A stretch of 6,839 nt of DNA from JAUWOY01 sp034431315 (GTDB lineage Bacteria; Chloroflexota; Anaerolineae; VGOG01). The DNA lies in NCBI GenBank assembly GCA_034431315.1, contig DAOUDK010000015.1, forward strand, positions 1 through 6,839, read 5' to 3'. The position numbers and the translations under genes were made by a program. Each line of letters begins with the position of its first letter. Position 1 is the stretch's first letter. The notes beneath the pieces are model-generated. The model made no database searches, was not told the origin of the DNA, and saw only the letters and a list, made by a program, of their open reading frames with translations. Shown in pieces: positions 1-5,287 of this stretch.

Positions 1-85
1 AAGTTGTTTACCCCAACATGTAGGGTATGACCATTGCTAGGAAGTTACTTGGGGCTCTACAGTACGACGTTTGTCGCCATACCTA

Positions 86-823
86 TTATGTGCTTTCGTC
101 CCGAACGGGAATTGCTGCATTAGTGTTAGTTCCGAATGTAATGAGTTCCCCTCTGCGCCATGATCCTCCAATCGGAGCCAGAACCAACTCAGTCAGTCGC
201 TCGCTGATTTCCAGCTTCTCTGTAAGATTACTCGAGGCGTAGAAACGCCGAATACCATCGTGTACTTCAGGGTCGTTCAATTTAAGCCATTCAAGAGCGT
301 CCTTCTCTCCAAGATACAGCATACAGCGAACGCGGAAGTAGGTCTGAACAAGCCAGTAGATATTTGTAGCAAGTAGGAATTCACATAGAAGCGGATCATC
401 GGTAAATCGGCCTTTCACTTTGTCCAAGACATGCTGCTGGCAGAACCGATTCCAGGAAATCTCGTGTTCCGTTAGATTACTAGGCGCCTGCTTCCATCGC
501 TCGCTGAGAGAGGCAAGCCCCTGACTCAACGTTCCTGTCTTGTCATACAGAATCTCAGCTTCAATGAGCGCGTTGTCAATGTCTGTAAGAGGTTTGCTGC
601 GCCGAAGATCATCAAGGGATCTGAGGTTTAGATCCACAGGTATGTCGCCAACATAGAAATGAATGCTCTCGACATCAGGCGGGCGTTCCTTCACAAACAC
701 GAAGAGGTCGAAATCCCCCCCTGGCGCCAAATCCGTTTGGCCACGGCTCCCGTAGCGAACTATGCCAACCACTCTTGGATTGCTCTCAAGCCGAGCAACG
801 AGATCTTCCAGATTCTGAAACAT
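86..823 (-). CDS. Nucleotidyltransferase-fold protein (Pol beta superfamily), substrate unknown
   Basis: A 245-aa protein whose N-terminus carries the nucleotidyltransferase signature: a YGSRG turn at residues 24-28, then GGDFDLFVFV at 35-44 giving metal-binding Asp37 and Asp39, and a third candidate acidic residue, Asp64, in PVDLNL. Members of this superfamily transfer a nucleotide to a small molecule, protein or RNA. All three carboxylates are present, so it is probably active. Residues from about 85 to 225 look mostly helical (EHEISWNRFCQQHVLDK, then a Leu- and aromatic-rich stretch), as in aminoglycoside-type or HEPN-like C-terminal domains, but I cannot name the substrate. The ATG is preceded by a weak GTGGTG at 8 nt. 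The gene lies 61 bp downstream of the coiled-coil gene on the same strand and may be the last gene of that set. Its DNA looks more A/T-rich than the neighbouring genes, which hints at transfer. An antibiotic-modifying role is possible but not shown. Confidence 0.82.
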   Translation of the reverse strand: MFQNLEDLVARLESNPRVVGIVRYGSRGQTDLAPGGDFDLFVFVKERPPDVESIHFYVGDIPVDLNLRSLDDLRRSKPLTDIDNALIEAEILYDKTGTLSQGLASLSERWKQAPSNLTEHEISWNRFCQQHVLDKVKGRFTDDPLLCEFLLATNIYWLVQTYFRVRCMLYLGEKDALEWLKLNDPEVHDGIRRFYASSNLTEKLEISERLTELVLAPIGGSWRRGELITFGTNTNAAIPVRDEST

Positions 824-884
824 TGGATTTTCACCACTTAACTATGTGTTCCACGCGCAATGGCAGATAACACCTCTTTGCTAG

Positions 885-1388
885 TTACTCACGACATTCA
901 GTCGTGGGATTAGAGGTGAACTCTCTCTTTCGATCCAGCCACTCGGCTATCTCCGGCTGCAGGTCTGCTTCCCGCTGGGCCAGGAAATTGCCAACGGCGG
1001 CCCAATCGGGCTCAAGTTTGTAGATGTAGTGGTTTTTCTCGACCTCTTGCATTTCTATGGCCGCCAGCCGGGGCTTGACCAGATGGTTGATCAAGAGGTC
1101 GAGGCCCTTGTCTTCCTGAGAGTGGGCCGGATCGAAGTGTAGCCAGCGATGAGGCGACAAGAGGTTGCGCTGCCGTAGATACAACAGGCATAGTTGTAAG
1201 TTAGCAGCCTCCAACAGTCCCCCCAGCCTGACGAGCTGCTCACTGAGTTCGGCCAGCCGCGCCTCAGAGCGGGCAATTTTGGCCTTGCGTCGCGCCACTT
1301 CTCTTTCCAGGAGGTCTGTGGCAAACAGACGGTCAATGATGCCCAGGCCCGCCAATAGTATCTTATCGCTTGTCCTCACGGCCTTCAA
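885..1388 (-). CDS. Coiled-coil protein of unknown function, overlapping the SAM hydrolase gene
   Basis: I do not recognise this 167-aa protein. Residues 22-64 form a strongly charged helix with repeated Ala/Leu/Arg/Glu spacing (EREVARRKAKIARSEARLAE), a likely coiled coil. Residues 95-130 (LDLLINHLVKPRLAAIEMQE followed by KNHYIYKLEPDW) could be a helix pair plus a beta-hairpin as in winged-helix folds, and the tail is helical and acidic. There is no signal peptide or membrane segment. The frame overlaps the end of the SAM hydrolase gene by 26 bp with the TTG start at 1388, so the two are probably translationally coupled and co-transcribed. A GTG at 1379 is an equally possible start; neither has a convincing Shine-Dalgarno site. 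The smooth coding frame and its place between two same-strand genes support a real gene. Function is open; a role in binding DNA or RNA or in regulation would be a guess from the possible winged helix. Confidence 0.72.
   Translation of the reverse strand: MKAVRTSDKILLAGLGIIDRLFATDLLEREVARRKAKIARSEARLAELSEQLVRLGGLLEAANLQLCLLYLRQRNLLSPHRWLHFDPAHSQEDKGLDLLINHLVKPRLAAIEMQEVEKNHYIYKLEPDWAAVGNFLAQREADLQPEIAEWLDRKREFTSNPTTECRE
888..908 (-). other. Perfect-stem hairpin at the 3' end of the coiled-coil gene
   Basis: CACGAC (890-895) and GTCGTG (901-906) are perfect complements around a 5-nt loop, and the stem extends to 8 pairs (888-908) if one G-T wobble is allowed. It covers the last codons of the coiled-coil gene, just before the TAA at 887-885. 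No T-run follows on the minus strand, so it is not a standard terminator. It could slow decay of the upstream message or separate it from the nucleotidyltransferase gene, but it may simply be chance within coding sequence. Confidence 0.4.
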
Positions 1389-2172
1389 CTTTCAGCAAAA
1401 TCTCGTCCCCTACCTTTGCTCCCAGCGTTTGGGACGCGCTACCGCCGGACACGGCGATCTCCAGGCGATCTGAACTGCCGACGAGGGCCAGGAGCTTCCC
1501 CGTCGCTACCTCAGCGTAGTTACTCGCTATGCCCCGGATGCTCTGTCCTTTGATCTCGATCACGCCCTCTATCAGCAGGGAATGATCCGCCAAGTCCGTG
1601 GCCATGATGCTGGTGATCAAATTGCCGAAACGGTCAACGTGGATGACTTGGCCGACGACGGTTCCGTCGGAGCGAACCTGAGGCCGGGGCAGGGGGAAGG
1701 CGATGATCTCCGTCAGGGGATCGCCCAGCTCGGTCAGCGGGACGCCTCGCGCCAGATGGGCGGCGGCGGGAGCGAAGATGTCGCGCCCGTGGAAGGTGCG
1801 GCTGACCGGGGAGAGGTGATAGCTAGGGTTGGTGAGGTGCACTATCTGTTCCACTTTTTTCTCGCCAGCGACCACGTAGCTCAGCACGCCATTGTCGGGG
1901 GCCACGAAAGTGGCCTGGGGCGTCCGCAAGGCGATGGCCCGCCGTTCGCTGCCCACCCCTGGATCAACAACCACCACGTGGATGGTGTCCTGGGGGAAGT
2001 AGGGGTAAGCAGCGTAGAGGGTATAAGCTGCTCCGTGCACATCCTGGGGCGGGACGTTGTGGGAGATGTCTACTATGGTGGCGGTGGGAGCGATGCCCAG
2101 GATAACCCCCTTCATCGTCCCCACGTAGCCGTCCGCCAGCCCGAAATCGGTGGTTAAGGTGATGATGCTCAC
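1363..2172 (-). CDS. S-adenosyl-L-methionine hydrolase (SAM hydroxide adenosyltransferase, DUF62 family)
   Basis: A 269-aa, full-length cytosolic member of the family that splits SAM with an activated water to give adenosine and L-methionine; chlorinases and fluorinases are relatives using halide. Visible hallmarks are TTDFG (7-11), DGYVGTMKG (14-22), VVDPGVGSERR (69-78), PDNGVLS (92-98), FHGRDIFAP (127-135) and HVDRFGNLITS (178-188). The Asp-Arg-His set that marks the hydrolase branch fits Asp70, Arg77 and His128. I see no extra loop of about 20 residues as found in fluorinase, so hydrolysis is the likely reaction. The N-domain spans about 1-160 and the C-terminal beta-barrel about 168-265. 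The start is GTG at 2172-2170 with GGAGGA (2186-2181) about 8 nt upstream. It leads the leftward operon from its own near-consensus promoter and overlaps the coiled-coil gene. The physiological purpose of SAM hydrolysis in free-living bacteria is not settled. Confidence 0.93.
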   Translation of the reverse strand: MSIITLTTDFGLADGYVGTMKGVILGIAPTATIVDISHNVPPQDVHGAAYTLYAAYPYFPQDTIHVVVVDPGVGSERRAIALRTPQATFVAPDNGVLSYVVAGEKKVEQIVHLTNPSYHLSPVSRTFHGRDIFAPAAAHLARGVPLTELGDPLTEIIAFPLPRPQVRSDGTVVGQVIHVDRFGNLITSIMATDLADHSLLIEGVIEIKGQSIRGIASNYAEVATGKLLALVGSSDRLEIAVSGGSASQTLGAKVGDEILLKVEGREDKR

Positions 2173-2192
2173 CGTTTCTTTCCTCCACCCTA

Positions 2193-2221
2193 ATTGTACT
2201 CCAGAGAGAGATTCTCGTCAA
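2193..2221 (-). promoter_or_regulatory. Sigma-70-type promoter for the SAM hydrolase operon
   Basis: On the minus strand TTGACG (2221-2216) and TACAAT (2198-2193) are separated by exactly 17 bp, five of six matches in each box. The start of transcription would fall near 2186, so the leader before the GTG start at 2172 is very short and just holds the GGAGGA ribosome site. Confidence 0.75.
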
Positions 2222-2227
2222 GGCCGT

Positions 2228-2256
2228 TTGACAATCGAACCAGTGTTCTATATAAT
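2228..2256 (+). promoter_or_regulatory. Full-consensus sigma-70-type promoter for gyrB
   Basis: TTGACA (2228-2233) and TATAAT (2251-2256) are both perfect and are separated by the ideal 17 bp. Transcription would begin near 2263, giving a leader of about 63 nt before gyrB. The -35 box is only 6 bp from the -35 box of the divergent SAM hydrolase promoter, so two polymerases could hardly bind together. gyrB promoters in several bacteria respond to DNA supercoiling; that this one does is an inference. Confidence 0.88.
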
Positions 2257-2311
2257 ACAATAGGTTTCAGGAGGGTTTCTCTTTTCAGATAAACTGCGCG
2301 GCAACTTCATT

Positions 2312-2320
2312 GGAGGTGAT
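2312..2320 (+). promoter_or_regulatory. Perfect Shine-Dalgarno site deciding the GTG start of gyrB
   Basis: GGAGGTGAT matches the full 9-nt complement of the 16S rRNA 3' end and lies 5 nt before the GTG at 2326. An ATG at 2319 overlaps it but is out of frame with GyrB, so the GTG is the supported start. A second SD-like AGGAGGG at 2269-2275 has no start codon at a useful distance. Confidence 0.9.
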
Positions 2321-2325
2321 GAGCG

Positions 2326-4224
2326 GTGGAGGAAGTACAGAGCTACGAGGCCAGGGACATCCAGGTTCTGGAGGGTTTGGAGGCAGTGCGCCGTCGCCCC
2401 GGCATGTACATCGGCAGCACCGATGTGCGGGGCTTGCATCATCTGGTCTACGAGGTGGTGGACAATTCGATTGACGAGGCGTTGGCCGGGGTCTGCGACC
2501 GGATCGAGATCAGCATACATCTGGACGGCAGCGTGACCGTGGTGGACAATGGTCGAGGCATCCCTGTGGAGATCCATGAGCAGACGGGGAAGTCGGCCCT
2601 GGAAGTGGTGCACACCATCCTGCACTCCGGGGCCAAGTTCGGCGGCGGGGGTTATAAAGTGGCCTCAGGTCTACACGGGGTGGGCGTCTCGGCGGTCAAT
2701 GCCCTCTCGGAGTGGCTGGAGGTGGAGGTCAAGCGAGACGGCAAGCTCTACACTCAGCGTTATGAGCGGGGTGTGCCTGTTACTCCTGTGAAGGCGATTG
2801 GCAAGGCCAAGGGGACGGGAACCAAAACCACCTTCCTGCCGGATAGCGAAATACTGCAGACCTTTGATTACAAGTTCGACACCCTGGTGCAGCGCTTTCG
2901 GGAGATGGCCTTTCTCACCCGTGGCCTGACTATCCATTTTCTCGACGAACGCGATGAACGGGAGATGTCCTTTTACTTCGAGGGGGGCATCACCTCCTTC
3001 GTCCGTTACCTCAACAAGAACCGCACCATCCTGCACGCTCCGATCCATGCGGAGAAGCGAGTGGACAGCGCTCTGGTCGAAGCAGCCATCCAGTACACCG
3101 ATGGCTATTCCGAATCGGTCTATGCCTTCGCCAACAACATCAACACTGTTGATGGGGGTACCCATCTCACGGGCTTCCGCTCGGCTCTCACCCGCACCCT
3201 CAACGATTACGCTCGCAGGAACAGTTTGCTCAAGGACAACGAGCCCAACTTCACTGGCGAGGACACCCGCGAGGGACTGACGGCCATCCTCAGCGTCAAG
3301 CTGACCGACCCCCAGTTCGAGAGCCAGACCAAAGCCAAGCTGGGCAACGCCGAGATCAAGGGACAGGTGGAGTCTGTGCTCTCTGAGGCCCTTTCCAGGT
3401 TCTTGGAGGAGAACCCACGTTCGGCCAAGGCCATCATCGAAAAGTGCTTGACCGCCTCTCGCGCCCGTGTGGCAGCTCGTCACGCTCGCGATCTGGTCAT
3501 CCGCCGCAGTGCTTTGGAGAGCAGCACCTTGCCGGGCAAGTTAGCCGATTGCTCCGAGCGCGATCCGGCCAAGTGTGAGATCTACATCGTGGAGGGCGAC
3601 TCGGCCGGTGGAAGTGCAAAGCAGGGACGAGACCGGCATTTCCAGGCTATTCTTCCCTTAAGAGGCAAGATCCTCAACACCGAGCGAGCTCGTCTGGACA
3701 GGATCCTCAAGAACAAGGAAATCCAGGCTCTCATATCGGCCTTGGGCGCGGGGATAGGTGACCAGTTCGATTTGAGCGGGCTGCGTTATCATCGCGTAAT
3801 CGTTATGACGGACGCTGATGTGGATGGAGCTCACATAAGGACCCTGCTCCTCACCTTCCTCTTCCGCTACATGGAACCCCTTATCGAGAATGGCCATCTA
3901 TTCATCGCTCAGCCTCCCCTCTATCGAATCGAGAGCAAGCGAAAGGTGTACTATGTCTATACCGAGGCGGAGAGAGAGCGCCTGCTGAAGAAACTCGGTG
4001 ACTCCAAGGTGAGCCTCCAGCGATACAAGGGCCTGGGGGAGATGAACCCGGACCAGCTCTGGGAGACGACCATGGACCCGGAGAAGAGGACGCTTTTGCA
4101 GGTGGTCATTGAGGACGCCGCCGCCGCCGATCGCACCTTTGACATGCTCATGGGTTCCAGCGTCCCCCCGCGCAAACGCTTTGTCCAGACCCACGCCAAG
4201 GAAGTGAGGAATCTGGATGTGTAG
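2326..4224 (+). CDS. gyrB: DNA gyrase subunit B
   Basis: A complete 632-aa type IIA topoisomerase ATPase subunit; with GyrA it forms the A2B2 enzyme that puts negative supercoils into DNA using ATP. GHKL ATPase domain, about 1-220: EVVDNSIDEA (43-52) with catalytic Glu43 and Mg-binding Asn47, VDNGRGIP (73-80) with Asp74, and the ATP lid at about 104-120 ending in LHGVGVSAVN. Transducer domain, about 221-390, with the ATP-contacting QTK (334-336). TOPRIM domain: EGDSAGGSAKQGRD (423-436) and MTDADVDGAHI (494-504), giving metal ligands Glu423, Asp496 and Asp498. Tail domain: QRYKGLGEMN (565-574) and C-terminus KEVRNLDV, typical of GyrB rather than ParE. The roughly 165-residue insert of proteobacterial GyrB is absent, as in most other phyla. 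PLRGK (444-448) has Arg where E. coli has Lys447, a common natural difference. It has its own promoter and is followed 35 bp later by a Cys-rich gene. Confidence 0.98.
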   Translation: MEEVQSYEARDIQVLEGLEAVRRRPGMYIGSTDVRGLHHLVYEVVDNSIDEALAGVCDRIEISIHLDGSVTVVDNGRGIPVEIHEQTGKSALEVVHTILHSGAKFGGGGYKVASGLHGVGVSAVNALSEWLEVEVKRDGKLYTQRYERGVPVTPVKAIGKAKGTGTKTTFLPDSEILQTFDYKFDTLVQRFREMAFLTRGLTIHFLDERDEREMSFYFEGGITSFVRYLNKNRTILHAPIHAEKRVDSALVEAAIQYTDGYSESVYAFANNINTVDGGTHLTGFRSALTRTLNDYARRNSLLKDNEPNFTGEDTREGLTAILSVKLTDPQFESQTKAKLGNAEIKGQVESVLSEALSRFLEENPRSAKAIIEKCLTASRARVAARHARDLVIRRSALESSTLPGKLADCSERDPAKCEIYIVEGDSAGGSAKQGRDRHFQAILPLRGKILNTERARLDRILKNKEIQALISALGAGIGDQFDLSGLRYHRVIVMTDADVDGAHIRTLLLTFLFRYMEPLIENGHLFIAQPPLYRIESKRKVYYVYTEAERERLLKKLGDSKVSLQRYKGLGEMNPDQLWETTMDPEKRTLLQVVIEDAAAADRTFDMLMGSSVPPRKRFVQTHAKEVRNLDV

Positions 4225-4259
4225 CCCCTGCCACGATGGTCTGATGAAAGTGGGAAAGG

Positions 4260-4601
4260 ATGCGCAATCCAGCAGGAGTTGAGTGTCGCTTCTACTACGA
4301 GGACTATTACCGGGGGCGGGAGCAGCAGGAGTGCCGCCTCATCGCCCGCAACCGGGCTTCGGAGCGTTGGACTCCGAAGCTATGCCGTACCTGCCCGGTG
4401 CCCCGCATCTTGCAGGCCAATGCCTGTCCCAACATGATCCTGGAGGCCCGAGTGGGGCGGCGCTTCGGCCTGTTGCGCCGCGTGCAGGTCGAAGCCTTCT
4501 GCACGCTGCAAATGAGCGAGGTGGCCGATCCCATGGTGGGGTGCGGTGAGTGTCATCGGCACAGGCCAGGCGCGGCCATCCTGGGCCTGGATGAAAGCTA
4601 G
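4260..4601 (+). CDS. Small eight-cysteine protein of unknown function downstream of gyrB
   Basis: I do not recognise this 113-aa protein. It has eight cysteines at 9, 25, 42, 45, 56, 81, 95 and 98, including two CxxC pairs (CRTC at 42-45, CGEC at 95-98, followed by HRH) and CPNM at 56-59. Such spacing suits a zinc-ribbon-like fold or an iron-sulfur cluster; the sequence does not decide which. It has many Arg residues, no signal peptide and no membrane segment. The ATG at 4260 is the only sensible start, because an in-frame TGA sits at 4245-4247 and the next Met is at residue 59. The purine-rich GAAAGTGGGAAAGG before it is a poor but usable ribosome site. It follows gyrB by 35 bp with no promoter visible in the gap, so it is probably co-transcribed with it. 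GC-rich codon use matches gyrB, and the overlapping frames carry no sensible protein. An imperfect hairpin 25 bp past its stop may end the operon. Confidence 0.75.
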   Translation: MRNPAGVECRFYYEDYYRGREQQECRLIARNRASERWTPKLCRTCPVPRILQANACPNMILEARVGRRFGLLRRVQVEAFCTLQMSEVADPMVGCGECHRHRPGAAILGLDES

Positions 4602-4625
4602 GGGTGTCCAAATGCTGTCGGATCA

Positions 4626-4657
4626 AGAAAGCAGCTCTAATTTCGGAGCAGCTTTCT
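4626..4657 (+). terminator. Imperfect hairpin, possible 3' end of the gyrB transcript
   Basis: AGAAAGCAGCTC (4626-4637) pairs with GAGCAGCTTTCT (4646-4657) in 11 of 12 positions, with one A-A mismatch and an 8-nt loop. It sits 25 bp past the stop of the Cys-rich gene. The usual T-run after the stem is missing (TACATATG follows), so if it stops transcription it does so poorly or with Rho; it may rather protect the RNA end. Confidence 0.45.
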
Positions 4658-4732
4658 ACATATGTCCACGAAGCTCAATCTTCAGCCTGACAGCGCCTTT
4701 GCAGAATTCACATCAATTTCACGCTAAATTCA

Positions 4733-4765
4733 TTGACAACCGAGCAAAATGTGTTATATTATAAT
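4733..4765 (+). promoter_or_regulatory. Strong sigma-70-type promoter with no gene after it
   Basis: A perfect TTGACA (4733-4738) is followed by a TA-rich tract with several -10 choices: TATATT (4755-4760, 16-bp spacer), TATTAT (4757-4762, 18 bp) or perfect TATAAT (4760-4765, 21 bp, too far). One of the first two is likely used. Transcription would start near 4768-4772 and run into DNA with no open frame. A short GCTG/CAGC hairpin with a T-run begins at about 4769, which could cause early stopping. Confidence 0.6.
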
Positions 4766-4861
4766 GGATGCTGGTCTAGCAGCTTTTTCCGCCGCCTTGC
4801 TGCTCATTTGGGATGTGTTGCATAGTTATATCACGGTTCCAGGGGTATTGTGCGCCCCAGT

Positions 4862-4966
4862 GTCAACTTAAGAGAACGGTCCAGACCTCGGAGGTTTTCA
4901 AACGCGATTTCGCCAGCAAACCGATTAGATAATCAAAGCAACTTTGCCAACAGGTCTTAAGTTGAC
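4862..4966. repeat. 12-bp perfect inverted repeats bounding a 105-bp segment
   Basis: GTCAACTTAAGA (4862-4873) and TCTTAAGTTGAC (4955-4966) are exact reverse complements with 81 bp between them. The inside has no open frame but holds a short palindrome, ACCTCGGAGGT (4885-4895). I see no clear target duplication outside the repeats. It could be a small non-autonomous element, two old IS ends brought together, or the closing stem of a structured RNA made from the promoter at 4733. Confidence 0.6.
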
Positions 4967-5044
4967 CAACGATTGGACGACGGACTGGCGACTTCTGCGA
5001 AAGCCGCTTGTCGTTTCTACTTCGAACATCCCATTTCAGGGTAT

Positions 5045-5073
5045 TTGCCTTTTGTAAAAATCCATAGTATAAT
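5045..5073 (+). promoter_or_regulatory. Possible promoter pointing into the IS element
   Basis: TTGCCT (5045-5050, four of six) and perfect TATAAT (5068-5073) are 17 bp apart. Transcription would start near 5080, pass the inverted repeat at 5113-5152, and enter the IS3-family element 117 bp later. It lies in A/T-rich DNA, where such matches arise more easily. Confidence 0.45.
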
Positions 5074-5112
5074 CACTTTAATCACGATTCTTTCCCTTAT
5101 GTACGCTATCCA

Positions 5113-5152
5113 TCCCCAAATTCTACAGGATAGTCACGCGACTTGTTGGGGA
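5113..5152. repeat. 7-bp inverted repeat just outside the IS left end
   Basis: TCCCCAA (5113-5119) and TTGGGGA (5146-5152) are exact reverse complements across 26 bp. In RNA from the promoter at 5045 they could form a leader hairpin ahead of the transposase genes. They might instead be a relic of another element's end. The stem is short, so chance is not excluded. Confidence 0.35.
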
Positions 5153-5196
5153 CAGTGATGCTCGGTACTTGGACTGGCACTTTGGCGGCGGGGATA

Positions 5197-5215
5197 TGCA
5201 CCCAAAAAGTTGGAC
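5197..5215 (+). repeat. Left terminal inverted repeat (IRL) of the IS3-family element
   Basis: TGCACCCAAAAAGTTGGAC resembles known IS3-family ends of the form TG...CCCCAAAAGTTGGA. It matches the complement of 6699-6717 in 17 of 19 positions, differing at positions 8 and 17. Confidence 0.85.
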
Positions 5216-5234
5216 TCGGTGGTATTGTGAGAAA

Positions 5235-5263
5235 TTGACCTCCTCAGGTAAATGTGCGACAAT
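5235..5263 (+). promoter_or_regulatory. Likely internal promoter of the IS3-family transposase
   Basis: TTGACC (5235-5240, five of six) and GACAAT (5258-5263, four of six) are separated by 17 bp just inside the left end. Transcription would start near 5270 and put the AGGAGGT ribosome site of orfA (5277-5283) close to the RNA 5' end. This favours the ATG at 5288 over an in-frame ATG at 5252, which would lie in the promoter. Confidence 0.5.
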
Positions 5264-5287
5264 AACAGCAGAGAAGAGGAGGTTAAA

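Larger units (their letters stand above)
4602..5196. other. Gene-free 595-bp stretch between the gyrB operon and the IS3-family element
   Basis: No frame here has both a plausible ribosome site and a protein-like composition. The DNA is more A/T-rich than gyrB. It contains an imperfect hairpin (4626-4657), a strong promoter (4733-4765) without a following gene, a 105-bp segment bounded by 12-bp inverted repeats (4862-4966), a second promoter (5045-5073) and a 7-bp inverted repeat (5113-5152). No tRNA-like T-loop (GGTTCRANNCC) or CRISPR-type direct repeat was seen. It reads like degraded mobile-element debris or a non-coding RNA locus. Confidence 0.6.

Noticed and set aside
27..242. 71-aa plus-strand open frame at the left edge
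   Set aside because: It lacks a ribosome site and mostly overlaps, on the opposite strand, the well-supported nucleotidyltransferase gene; composition is not protein-like.
1582..2157. 191-aa plus-strand open frame
   Set aside because: It is antisense to the SAM hydrolase, whose family motifs are unmistakable; the Gly/Val/Asp-rich product is a mirror effect of GC-rich codons.
1363..2172. Fluorinase or chlorinase activity
   Set aside because: The Asp-Arg-His set of the hydrolase branch is present and the extra loop of fluorinase is absent.
2671..3483. 270-aa minus-strand open frame inside gyrB
   Set aside because: Fully antisense to conserved GyrB sequence, with no recognisable domain.
2326..4224. 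ParE (topoisomerase IV subunit B) as an alternative name
   Set aside because: The C-terminal motifs, including KEVRNLDV, and the ATPase region fit GyrB; ParE normally differs there. The gap between the paralogs is modest, so this is a strong preference rather than proof.
4851..4872. TGCGCCCC near the left 12-bp repeat as another IS3-type end
   Set aside because: Only the first eight bases resemble the IS ends, with no matching partner; likely chance.
4973..5158. 61-aa open frame with a hydrophobic middle that could look like a membrane peptide
   Set aside because: The start is a TTG without a ribosome site, a TATAAT promoter box lies inside it, and it is in A/T-rich debris next to the IS.
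4602..5196. tRNA, CRISPR array or replication origin (DnaA boxes) near gyrB
   Set aside because: I saw no T-loop consensus, no regularly spaced direct repeats and no cluster of TTATCCACA-like sites.
5252..5287. Upstream ATG that would lengthen OrfA by 12 residues
   Set aside because: It has no ribosome site and falls within the likely promoter; the ATG at 5288 has AGGAGGT at 4 nt and gives the usual OrfA length.
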